Of a DNA stretch of 64,000 nucleotides, positions 55,921 through 64,000 are shown piece by piece; the first letter of the stretch is position 1; each line of letters opens with the position of its first letter. Below the pieces are notes generated by a model. The model searched no databases. It was not told the origin of the DNA and was given only the letters and a program-made list of their open reading frames with translations. Position numbers and translations under genes: made by a program. The stretch comes from Hyphomicrobiales bacterium (GTDB taxonomy: Bacteria > Pseudomonadota > Alphaproteobacteria > Rhizobiales > Rhizobiaceae), in contig UBPA01000011.1 in NCBI GenBank assembly GCA_900467185.1, positions 1 through 64,000 of the forward strand, given 5' to 3'.

Positions 55921-57615
55921 TTGAAACGCGATCGTTCGAAGCTGCGCAAGCGCCTGCACATCTGGACCGGCGTATGCCTGGGACTGTTTCTGCTCACGCA
56001 CTTCCTCAACCATGCGCTCGGTCTCATCTCGATCGACGCCATGGAGCGCGGCCGGGATCTCTTCAACGACATCTGGCGCAGCCTGCCGGGAACCGTCGCG
56101 CTTTACGGGTCGCTTGCCGTCCATTTCGTGCTGGCGCTCGATGGGCTGCGGCGGCGACAGACGCTGCGGATGCCGCTGCGCGAGGCGCTGAAGATCGGGC
56201 TGGGGCTTGCTTTGCCCTTCCTGCTGATCAGCCATGTCACCGTCACCCGCATCGACTGGATGCTGTCGGGCTACTCCGCCGATTATCGCGATATCCTGCC
56301 GCGCATCTGGTCGCGAACCGGGAACACCGTCTGGCAGTCCGCGGCACTGATCATCGCCTGGGCGCACGGCTGCCTCGGCTTCTGGTTCTGGATGCGCGGC
56401 CGGGACTGGTATCCGCGCATGGCGCTGACGCTCTATACGCTGGCATTTCTGGTCCCCGTGCTGTCGCTGCTCGGCTTCATGGTCGCCGCCCGCGCTCTCG
56501 GCCCCGCCATGCCGTCCAATGCCTGGTTCATGTCGGGCCGCACCGATCCCGCCATTCTGGCCGAGATCCGCCAGGCCATCTTCTACACCCTTGCGGCCTG
56601 CATCGGCTTCACGCTGCTCTGGCGGTCCTTCCCCATCCGCGGCAAGGTGCGGATCCGCTATCCCGATGGCAGAGTGCTGTCGGTCGCACGCGGCTTCTCG
56701 GTGCTCGAAGCCAGCCGGTCCGCCGGCATTGCGCATCTTTCCGTCTGTGGCGGACGCGGTCGCTGCTCGACCTGTCGCGTGCGGGTGACGGAGGGGCTGG
56801 AGGGCTTGCCGCCGCCGAGCGACGGGGAACGCCAGACGCTGATCCGCATTCGCGCCGGCGAGAATGTCCGCCTCGGCTGCCAGCTCCGTCCGACCCACGA
56901 CGTGTCGATCGCCCCCGTGCTCGGGGCCGACAATGTCGGCGTGCGCCCCCAGATCGGCGAGGACGTCGCGGCCGGTCGCGAACGCCGCATCGCGGTGCTG
57001 TTCTGCGACCTGCGCGATTTCACGTTGCTGACCCAGCAGCAGCTGCCCTTCGATACGGTCTTTCTGCTCAATCGCTATTTCGAGACGATCGGCGAGGCGG
57101 TCGAGGGCGCCGGCGGCGTCATCGACAAGTTCATCGGCGATGGCGTGCTCGCGATCTTCGGCCTCACCGGCCGGATCGAGGACGCCTGCGCCAATGCGCT
57201 GGAAGCCACGGCGCGGATTGCCCGCGGCATGGAGACGCTGAACCGCAACTTCACCAGCGAACTCGACAAGCCGCTGCGCATCGCCATGGGCATGCATGCC
57301 GGACCGGCGATTATCGGCCATATCGGCTATGGCCGCGCCTCGTCCCTGACGGCCGTCGGCGACACCATCAACGCGGCGAGCCGCCTCGAAGGCTTCGCCA
57401 AGGAATACGATGCACAGCTCGCCGTCTCCGCCGATGTCATCCGCTATGCCGGGCTGACGCTGGGCGACCGCGACAGCCACGACATCGCGATTCGCGGCCG
57501 CAAGGGCACGCTGGAGACGCTGATCGTCGAGAACGCCGAAGAGATCGGCACGCTGCTGGCCGTGGCCCGCGACACGAAGGCGGCCGTGGCGCAAGCCGCA
57601 CGCACCGGCGCCTGA
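55921..57615 (+). CDS. cyaC: CyaC-like adenylate cyclase with haem/quinone anchor and 2Fe-2S domain
   Basis: 564-residue class III nucleotide cyclase. Residues 10-235 form a six-helix membrane domain resembling the dihaem-b anchor of succinate:quinone reductase, with candidate haem ligands H27, H31, H68, H105 and H149. Residues 242-330 are a plant-type ferredoxin with C276, C282, C285 and C320 for a 2Fe-2S cluster. Residues 352-545 are the cyclase (D363 and D407 bind metal; K403 and D in VGDTIN specify ATP). Sinorhizobium CyaC is a redox-responsive cyclase with this kind of anchor. TTG start with GGAG five bases upstream. Confidence 0.85.
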   Translation: MKRDRSKLRKRLHIWTGVCLGLFLLTHFLNHALGLISIDAMERGRDLFNDIWRSLPGTVALYGSLAVHFVLALDGLRRRQTLRMPLREALKIGLGLALPFLLISHVTVTRIDWMLSGYSADYRDILPRIWSRTGNTVWQSAALIIAWAHGCLGFWFWMRGRDWYPRMALTLYTLAFLVPVLSLLGFMVAARALGPAMPSNAWFMSGRTDPAILAEIRQAIFYTLAACIGFTLLWRSFPIRGKVRIRYPDGRVLSVARGFSVLEASRSAGIAHLSVCGGRGRCSTCRVRVTEGLEGLPPPSDGERQTLIRIRAGENVRLGCQLRPTHDVSIAPVLGADNVGVRPQIGEDVAAGRERRIAVLFCDLRDFTLLTQQQLPFDTVFLLNRYFETIGEAVEGAGGVIDKFIGDGVLAIFGLTGRIEDACANALEATARIARGMETLNRNFTSELDKPLRIAMGMHAGPAIIGHIGYGRASSLTAVGDTINAASRLEGFAKEYDAQLAVSADVIRYAGLTLGDRDSHDIAIRGRKGTLETLIVENAEEIGTLLAVARDTKAAVAQAARTGA

Positions 57616-58281
57616 TCAGGCCGAAGATCCACCGGCGGCCGGCCCGCCAACCGCAAGACCATTGACGAAGAGATGCTCCAGAAACCGGGCCGCATCCTCG
57701 AAACGGCCCTCGCCGGCCCGGTCCTTGCCGAGCACCGCCCGCACCTGCACGTCGAAGTCGGCATAATGCTGGGTCGTCGCCCAGATGGCGAAGATCAGGT
57801 GATAGGGATCGCATTTGGCGATCTTGCCGGCCTTGGCCCAGGCGCGGATGACCTTGGCCTTTTCATCGACCAGCGACTTCAGCGGCCCCATCAGCGCATC
57901 CTCGATGCGCGGCGCGCCTTGCAGCACCTCATTGGCGAAGAGCCGGCTCTCGCGCGGAAAATCCCGCGCCATTTCGAGCTTGCGCCGGATATAGCTGCGG
58001 ATCTCGGTCACCGGATTGCCCTCCGCATCGAATTCGCGCAGCGGATCGAGCCAGCTGTCGAGCACCCGCTCGATCAGCGCCAGGTGCATCGCCTCCTTGG
58101 TGCGGAAATAATAGAGCAGGTTCGGCTTCGACATGCCCGCGACCTCGGCGATCTGGTCGATGGTGCTGCCGCGAAAACCGTTGGTCGCGAAGACCTCCAG
58201 CGCCGCTTCCAGAATGAGCTCTTCCTTCTCCTCCTGGATTCGCGTCCGCCGCTGCGTTCTCGCTGCTCTCGGCAATGCCAT
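57616..58281 (-). CDS. TetR-family regulator, RutR-like
   Basis: 221-residue repressor. The helix-turn-helix at about residues 35-70 (VFATNGFRGSTIDQIAEVAGMSKPNLLYYFRTKEAMH) is followed by a C-terminal domain resembling RutR (TTQHYADFDVQVRAVL, HLIFAIWATTQ), the uracil-sensing repressor of pyrimidine breakdown. Divergent from the carbamoylase; the intergenic TTTACC-N4-GGTTAA box is a probable target. A like box is before preT, so this one protein may control both pyrimidine loci. Confidence 0.87.
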   Translation of the reverse strand: MALPRAARTQRRTRIQEEKEELILEAALEVFATNGFRGSTIDQIAEVAGMSKPNLLYYFRTKEAMHLALIERVLDSWLDPLREFDAEGNPVTEIRSYIRRKLEMARDFPRESRLFANEVLQGAPRIEDALMGPLKSLVDEKAKVIRAWAKAGKIAKCDPYHLIFAIWATTQHYADFDVQVRAVLGKDRAGEGRFEDAARFLEHLFVNGLAVGGPAAGGSSA

Positions 58282-58389
58282 CCCACGCCCCCTTCGCCGG
58301 CCTTCCGGCCGCCCTGTCCGTCACGTCGCACTGCAGCTTTTTCGTTTTTTTGCTTTTCCGTCTTGAGTGCGGCAACGGAAGTTGTAATG

Positions 58390-58405
58390 TTTACCAACCG
58401 GTTAA
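58390..58405. promoter_or_regulatory. RutR-like operator at the divergent pyd locus
   Basis: TTTACCAACCGGTTAA: half sites TTTACC and GGTTAA with a 4-base centre. It sits in the divergent spacer 109 bases from the regulator start and 151 bases from the carbamoylase start, and resembles the preT box at 49029-49044. Confidence 0.6.
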
Positions 58406-58555
58406 ATTATCAGTCACTTCAATGACAAACGCAACGACTGATACGAGGGCGAACAAAAAGAATGTCCCATTCGACCGGCGGGAACAATGCCATCGAACGT
58501 CAGGCCCGATCGCGCCATTGCGCATCGCCACGTTCGAACAAAGAGGGATGAAGCC

Positions 58556-59806
58556 ATGGCAGCACCAGGCGAAAATATGCGTGTCGACGCCGACCGTCTT
58601 TGGGACAGTCTCATGCAGATGGCGCAGATCGGCCCCGGCATTGCCGGCGGCAACAATCGCCAGACGCTGACCGATGCGGATGCCGAAGGCCGCAGCCTGT
58701 TTGCGACCTGGTGTCGCGACGCCGGCATGACCATGGGCGTCGATGCCATGGGAACCATGTTTGCGACCCGTCCCGGCACCGACCCGGATGCCCTGCCCGT
58801 CTATGTCGGCTCGCATCTCGACACCCAGCCGACCGGCGGAAAATATGACGGCGTGCTCGGCGTGCTCGCGGGACTGGAGGTCGTGCGCACCATGAACGAT
58901 CTCGGCCTGAAGACCCGGCACCCGGTGGTCGTCACCAACTGGGCGAACGAGGAAGGCGCGCGCTTTGCTCCGGCCATGCTGGCTTCGGGCGTCTTTGCCG
59001 GTGTCCACACGCTCGACTACGCCTATAGCCGCCGGGATCCGGAGGACAAGACCTATGGCGACGAGCTGAAGCGGATCGGCTGGCTGGGCGAGGAAGAGGT
59101 GGGCGCGCGCAAGATGCACGCCTATTTCGAATATCACATCGAGCAGGGCCCCATTCTGGAGGCGGAGAACAAGGCGATCGGCGTCGTCACCCACTGTCAG
59201 GGCCTCTGGTGGCTGGAGTTCACGCTGACCGGCCGCGAGGCACATACCGGCTCGACGCCGATGGCACTGCGCGTCAATGCCGGGCTTGCCATGTCGCGCA
59301 TCGTCGAGATGGTGCAGACCGTGGCCATGGGCGAGCAGCCGGGCGCGGTCGGCGGCGTCGGCCAGGTGTTCTTTTCCCCGAACTCGCGCAACGTCCTGCC
59401 TGGCAAGGTCGTCTTCACCGTCGATATCCGCACGCCCGACCAGGCGAAGCTCGACCGCATGCGCGCGACGATCGAGGCGGAGGCCGCCCGGATCTGCGAT
59501 GATCTCGGCGTCGGCTACGCGGTCGAGGCCGTCGGCCATTTCGACCCCATCACCTTCGACCCGACGCTGGTCGCGCGCGTCCGCACCGCTGCCGAAAAGC
59601 TCGGCCTCAGCCACATGGACATCATCTCCGGCGCCGGCCACGATGCCTGCTGGGCAGCGAAGGTGGCGCCCGCAACGATGATCATGTGCCCCTGCGTCGG
59701 CGGCCTCAGCCACAACGAGGCGGAGGAGATTTCCAAGGACTGGGCCAGCGCCGGCTGCGACGTGCTGTTTCATGCGGTGGTGGAGACGGCGGGGATTGTG
59801 GAGTAG
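58556..59806 (+). CDS. N-carbamoyl-beta-alanine amidohydrolase (M20 family)
   Basis: 416-residue binuclear metal hydrolase that splits N-carbamoyl-beta-alanine to beta-alanine, CO2 and ammonia, the last step of reductive pyrimidine breakdown. Metal ligands lie in VYVGSHLDTQPTGGKYDGVLGV, TNWANEEGARFAPAM, FEYHIEQGP and SGAGHDACWAAKV. Dimerisation lid from about 215-330. GAGGG precedes the ATG. It is followed by a toxin-antitoxin pair, then hydA. In relatives the two enzymes are usually adjacent. Confidence 0.93.
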   Translation: MAAPGENMRVDADRLWDSLMQMAQIGPGIAGGNNRQTLTDADAEGRSLFATWCRDAGMTMGVDAMGTMFATRPGTDPDALPVYVGSHLDTQPTGGKYDGVLGVLAGLEVVRTMNDLGLKTRHPVVVTNWANEEGARFAPAMLASGVFAGVHTLDYAYSRRDPEDKTYGDELKRIGWLGEEEVGARKMHAYFEYHIEQGPILEAENKAIGVVTHCQGLWWLEFTLTGREAHTGSTPMALRVNAGLAMSRIVEMVQTVAMGEQPGAVGGVGQVFFSPNSRNVLPGKVVFTVDIRTPDQAKLDRMRATIEAEAARICDDLGVGYAVEAVGHFDPITFDPTLVARVRTAAEKLGLSHMDIISGAGHDACWAAKVAPATMIMCPCVGGLSHNEAEEISKDWASAGCDVLFHAVVETAGIVE

Positions 59807-59837
59807 GATCGAGCGCGAGAACAGCAGGAGAACCACG

Positions 59838-60050
59838 ATGGGACGTCCGAGAGAATTGTCGCCGGAAGAACGGGCGGACCTCATGAGACGGGGTTATCGT
59901 CCGGTCGAGGTCTGGGTTCCCGTTACCGATGATAGGGCATTTCAGGAGCAGCTTCAGCAGGAGGCACAACGGATCGCAGCGTCCGATGAGGAAGACGAAA
60001 TCATGGACTGGATCGCGGCGGTCGGGCCGGTGGACTGGGACGAGCCATGA
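59838..60050 (+). CDS. mazE: MazE-family antitoxin
   Basis: 70-residue protein MGRPRELSPEERADLMRRGYRPVEVWVPVTD, with an acidic tail (ASDEEDEIMDWIAAVG) that should bind the toxin. This resembles the antitoxin MazE-like family found beside MazF genes in alphaproteobacteria. The ATG at 59838 follows AGGAG. Its stop overlaps the toxin start (ATGA). Confidence 0.85.
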   Translation: MGRPRELSPEERADLMRRGYRPVEVWVPVTDDRAFQEQLQQEAQRIAASDEEDEIMDWIAAVGPVDWDEP

Positions 60051-60400
60051 AACTCAGCCGGGGAGATGTCGTGATTGCGGTTTTTCCCGCTGAACTTGGA
60101 AAACCCAGACCTGCCGTCATCATGCAGGCAGATGCCTTCATCGAGCCTTTGAGCAGCATTCTTGCATGTCCGATGACAACATATCTGATCGACGCACCCG
60201 TACTTCGGCCCATCGTTGCGCCGACCACTGAAAACGGTTTGCAGCACGTCTCTCAAGTTATGGTCGAAAAAATCTCGCCGCTGAAAAAGGATGTCATTCG
60301 TCAACGAATCGGCCGGCTTGGGCCCGCGGATATGACAAGGCTCGAAATAGCTCTGACGCTGGCCGTCGGCCTGACTTATCCCTCTCCCCCCGACGAGTAA
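60047..60400 (+). CDS. mazF: MazF/PemK-type toxin
   Basis: 117-residue endoribonuclease-type toxin. The N-terminal LSRGDVVIAVFPAELGKPRPAVIMQ has the family GD and KPRPAV motifs. Central ILACPMTT, then LQHVSQVMVEKISPLKKDVIRQRIGRL. The chain is complete and probably active. Encoded in the middle of the pyrimidine operon, 24 bases before hydA, so it shares transcription with hydA unless it carries its own promoter. Confidence 0.92.
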   Translation: MKLSRGDVVIAVFPAELGKPRPAVIMQADAFIEPLSSILACPMTTYLIDAPVLRPIVAPTTENGLQHVSQVMVEKISPLKKDVIRQRIGRLGPADMTRLEIALTLAVGLTYPSPPDE

Positions 60401-60424
60401 GAAGAAACAACAACGGGAACATCC

Positions 60425-61879
60425 ATGACCACCATCATCAAGAACGGCACCATCGTCACCGCCGATCTCACCTACGCCGCGGACATCCGCATCGAGAACG
60501 GCGTCATCGCCGAGATCGGGCCGAACCTGACCGGAGGCGACACGCTGGACGCGACGGGCTGCTACGTCATGCCCGGCGGTATCGATCCGCATACCCATCT
60601 CGAAATGCCGTTCATGGGCACCTACTCGGCCGACGATTTCGAGAGTGGCACCCGCGCGGCGCTCGCCGGCGGCACGACGATGGTGGTGGATTTCGCGCTG
60701 CCGAACCCCGGCCAGTCGCTGCTCGACGCGCTCGACATGTGGCACAACAAAACCTCGCGCGCGGCCTGCGACTATTCCTTCCACATGGCGATCACCTGGT
60801 GGGGCGCGCAGGTCTTCGAGGAGATGGAGACGATCGTCCGCGACAAGGGCATCAACACCTTCAAGCACTTCATGGCCTACAAGGGCGCGCTGATGGTCGA
60901 TGACGACGAGATGTTCGCCTCGTTCCAGCGCTGCGCGGAGCTTGGCGCCCTGCCGCTCGTCCATGCCGAGAACGGCGACGTGGTGGCGCAGATGCAGGCC
61001 AAACTCATGGCAGACGGCAATGACGGGCCGGAGGCGCATGCCTATTCCCGTCCGCCGGAGGTCGAGGGCGAGGCGACGAACCGCGCCATCATGATCGCCG
61101 ACATGGCCGGCTGCCCGGTCTATATCGTCCACACCTCCTGCGAGCAGAGCCACGAAGCCATCCGTCGCGCCCGGCAGAAGGGCTCCCGAGTCTATGGCGA
61201 GCCCCTGATCCAGCATCTGACGCTGGACGAAAGCGAATATGCCAATCCCGACTGGGACCACGCCGCCCGGCGCGTGATGTCGCCGCCCTTCCGCAGCAAG
61301 CAGCATCAGGACAGCCTCTGGGCCGGCCTCTCCTCCGGCTCGCTGCAGGTCGTCGCAACCGACCATTGCGCCTTCACCACGCAGCAGAAGCGCTCCGGCA
61401 TCGGCGACTTCCGCAAGATCCCCAACGGCACCGGAGGCCTCGAAGACCGCATGCCGATGCTCTGGACCCACGGCGTCGCCACCGGCCGCATCACCATGAA
61501 CGAGTTCGTCGCCGTGACCTCGACCAACATCGCCAAGATCCTCAACATCTACCCGAAGAAGGGGGCGATCCTCGTCGGGGCCGACGCCGACCTCGTCGTC
61601 TGGGACCCGAAGCGGACGAAGACCATCTCGGCGAAGACCCAGCAATCGGCGATCGACTACAACGTCTTCGAGGGAAAGACCGTGACCGGCCTGCCCCGCT
61701 ACACCCTGACCCGCGGCGTGGTCGCGATCAAGGAGGATACGGTCAAGACGCAGGAGGGCCATGGCGCCTTCGTGCGCCGCCCGCCGGTCACGCCCGTCGC
61801 AAAGGCGCTCTCGACCTGGAAGGACATCACCGCCCCGCGCAAGGTCACCCGCACCGGCATTCCGGCGAGCGGCGTCTGA
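60425..61879 (+). CDS. hydA: dihydropyrimidinase
   Basis: 484-residue cyclic amidohydrolase opening dihydrouracil to N-carbamoyl-beta-alanine. Zinc ligands GGIDPHTHLEMPF, carboxylated lysine in FKHFMAYKGALMV, HAENGDVVA, YIVHTSCEQSHEA and VATDHCAF. Normal length, ending PRKVTRTGIPASGV. The stop overlaps the next gene start (TGATG). Catalytic middle step between PreTA and the carbamoylase. Confidence 0.96.
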   Translation: MTTIIKNGTIVTADLTYAADIRIENGVIAEIGPNLTGGDTLDATGCYVMPGGIDPHTHLEMPFMGTYSADDFESGTRAALAGGTTMVVDFALPNPGQSLLDALDMWHNKTSRAACDYSFHMAITWWGAQVFEEMETIVRDKGINTFKHFMAYKGALMVDDDEMFASFQRCAELGALPLVHAENGDVVAQMQAKLMADGNDGPEAHAYSRPPEVEGEATNRAIMIADMAGCPVYIVHTSCEQSHEAIRRARQKGSRVYGEPLIQHLTLDESEYANPDWDHAARRVMSPPFRSKQHQDSLWAGLSSGSLQVVATDHCAFTTQQKRSGIGDFRKIPNGTGGLEDRMPMLWTHGVATGRITMNEFVAVTSTNIAKILNIYPKKGAILVGADADLVVWDPKRTKTISAKTQQSAIDYNVFEGKTVTGLPRYTLTRGVVAIKEDTVKTQEGHGAFVRRPPVTPVAKALSTWKDITAPRKVTRTGIPASGV

Positions 61880-62240
61880 TGCGCATGCTGGCACTCCTTG
61901 CCGCCTGCGGCTGCGTCTCCGGCGTCAGCATCGCCGCGCCCAGCTTTCTCGACGGCGCCTATGGCAATGCGGAGGGCTGTGTCTACGCAAAGACCGGCGA
62001 ATCGAGCGGGGCCGATATCTTCTTCCTTCTCAACGACGAAGGCATCACCACCGCGACGGCCTATTGCCAGTTCGAGGGAACGGCCGCGAAGACCGCCTCC
62101 GGCTTCACCATACGCACCCAATGCGACGCCGAAGGCGAACTCGGCCCGAAGGAGACCGTCGCGCTCGACAGGAGCGCGAAGGGCTATACGATCCGTTTCA
62201 AGGACGGCACCACATGGGGACCGCTTTCGCAATGCCGCAG

Positions 62241-62244
<4 letters not shown>
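61879..62244 (+). CDS. small secreted cysteine-rich protein
   Basis: 121-residue predicted secreted protein. Signal peptide residues 1-20 (RMLALLAACGCVSGVSIAA). The mature domain has EGCVYAKTGE, TAYCQFEG, RTQCDAEG and a final SQCRR: four cysteines. Not recognised; no catalytic motif. Overlaps hydA by one base and the ABC ATPase by ATGA, so it is translationally tied to pyrimidine uptake genes. An ATG at 61885 is an alternative start. Confidence 0.75.
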
Positions 62245-63047
<803 letters not shown>

Positions 63048-63067
63048 TGCGGGGTTGGGGGAGGAAA

Positions 63068-63239
63068 GAAGGAAGACCCTCTCTGCCCTGCCGGGCATCT
63101 CCCCCACAAGGGGGGAGAGGACTTGGGGCGCGCGCATCGCTTCTGTCCTGAACGTTTTCGGCTGGATCGAGCGGCCAGCCACGAGTCCTCTCCTCCCTTG
63201 TGGGGGAGATGGCCGGCAGGCCAGAGAGGGCCTTCCTTC
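63068..63239. repeat. RIME-like element with 56-bp inverted arms inside the operon
   Basis: Left arm 63068-63123 and right arm 63184-63239 are near-perfect inverted copies (GAAGGAAG ... CTTCCTTC ends; inner CATCTCCCCCACAAGG and CCTTGTGGGGGAGATG). They flank a 60-base centre. Typical of rhizobial intergenic mosaic elements. Sits between the ATPase and permease genes. Confidence 0.85.
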
Positions 63240-63344
63240 TTCACCCCACCGCCGTCTCGCCGGGACCACCCGAACCATGGCCCACTCCAACAACCCAGAG
63301 AGGGACTTCTTTCATCACCCCATCACCGCCGGGGTGCCCTACCC

Positions 63345-64000
63345 ATGACCGCCCGCGAAAAAATCCTCCCCGTCCTCACCATTCTCGCGGCCCTGCTCGC
63401 GCTCTGGTACGCTGCGGCCGTCTTCCTCAATGCGCCGTTCGAGCGCGACACCGCCGCCCGGGCCGGCACGACCATCACTTTTTCGGAGATCCTGCCGCGG
63501 ACGATGGCGCAGGCGCGGCCTGTTCTGCCGGCGCCGCATCAGGTGCTGGCCGAGCTGTGGGACACCACGATCAACAAGCCGGTGACCTCCAAGCGCAGCC
63601 TCGTCTACCACGCCTGGATCACGCTCTCCGCCACGCTCGTTGGCTTCGGGCTCGGCACGCTGCTGGGCATCACGCTGGCCGTCGGCACCGTGCACAACCG
63701 GGCGATGGACCGCTCGCTGATGCCCTGGATCATCGCCAGCCAGACCATCCCGATCCTCGCCATTGCGCCGATGATCATCGTCGTGCTGAACGCCATCGGC
63801 ATATCCGGCCTTTTGCCGAAAGCGCTGATCTCGACCTACCTCTCCTTCTTCCCGATCGCCGTCGGCATGGTGAAGGGCCTGCGCAGTCCGGAACAGATCC
63901 AGCTCGACCTGATGCGCACCTACAATGCCAGTTCCTCGCAATTGTTCTGGAAGCTCCGGTGGCCGGCCTCCATGCCCTATCTGTTCACCTCGCTGAAGGT
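63345..64000 (+). CDS. ABC transporter permease, NitT/TauT class (partial, 3' cut by window)
   Basis: Open frame from an ATG at 63345 to the window end, at least 218 residues. Translation starts MTAREKILPVLTILAALLAL, with a first helix about 8-28. It carries IASQTIPILAIAPMIIVVLNAIG, the EAA-like PEQIQLDLMRTYNASSSQLFWKL and further helices. The family is SsuC/TauC/RibX-type permeases. It would form the channel with the ATPase at 62241. The binding protein should lie beyond the window. Confidence 0.9.
   Translation, partial: MTAREKILPVLTILAALLALWYAAAVFLNAPFERDTAARAGTTITFSEILPRTMAQARPVLPAPHQVLAELWDTTINKPVTSKRSLVYHAWITLSATLVGFGLGTLLGITLAVGTVHNRAMDRSLMPWIIASQTIPILAIAPMIIVVLNAIGISGLLPKALISTYLSFFPIAVGMVKGLRSPEQIQLDLMRTYNASSSQLFWKLRWPASMPYLFTSLK

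Overview
This window looks like chromosomal DNA of a Rhizobiaceae bacterium (Rhizobium, Ensifer, Shinella or Agrobacterium relatives). It is GC-rich and tightly packed. The marker genes agree: a nepR-ecfG/phyR general stress response locus with HWE-type kinases, an hmuQ/hmuSTUV haem locus with TGA-N9-TCA (RirA-type) boxes, a smoEFGK-smoS-mtlK polyol locus, a CyaC-like quinone/haem-anchored adenylate cyclase, and RIME-like intergenic palindromes. I cannot name the species from sequence alone.

Layout. 1-5065: the first codons of a possible photolyase-family gene, an SDR enzyme, tRNA-Arg(CCG), an unrecognised gene, an unusually long flagellin and a lone NMT1-type binding protein. 5141-8067: a chemoreceptor and two small membrane proteins. 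8192-10367: ethanolamine ammonia-lyase (eutBC). 10718-13420: a TPR plus double glycosyltransferase. 13545-19882: a peptide ABC transporter operon led by an M19 dipeptidase. 20134-25917: a lipoprotein hydrolase, an orphan antitoxin with a toxin remnant, a ThuA/ThuB-like pair, an EmrE-type pump, ParDE, a truncated haemoglobin and a DUF423 protein. 26003-32693: haem acquisition and breakdown (hmuQ, DUF2325, tonB, hmuSTUV). 32839-38660: the general stress response region with several GGAAC-N16-NGTT promoters, ending in a candidate small RNA. 38776-48921: polyol uptake and catabolism with a SorC-type regulator. 49099-51790: preTA. 51882-57615: malate:quinone oxidoreductase, a zinc-free MDR reductase with a LysR regulator, and the CyaC-like cyclase. 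57616-64000: a RutR-like regulator, carbamoylase, MazEF, dihydropyrimidinase and an ABC transporter that runs off the edge.

How the genes work together. PreTA (uracil to dihydrouracil), HydA (to N-carbamoyl-beta-alanine) and the M20 carbamoylase (to beta-alanine) form a complete reductive pyrimidine pathway. They sit in two loci about 7 kb apart that share a similar TTTACC-N4-G(G/A)T(T/C)AA box. The haem locus pairs import (HmuTUV, TonB) with haem handling (HmuS, HmuQ). No outer-membrane receptor and no ExbBD are present. The stress locus appears self-regulated, since candidate EcfG promoters lie before phyR, nepR-ecfG, the adjacent kinase, a DUF883-type gene and the small RNA.

The most interesting signal is the minus-strand candidate small RNA at 38529-38660. 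It has three perfect hairpins, each showing a five- or six-cytosine loop (anti-Shine-Dalgarno-like). It has its own terminator and an EcfG-like promoter, and it lies beside the stress locus. No CRISPR array, prophage or insertion sequence was seen.
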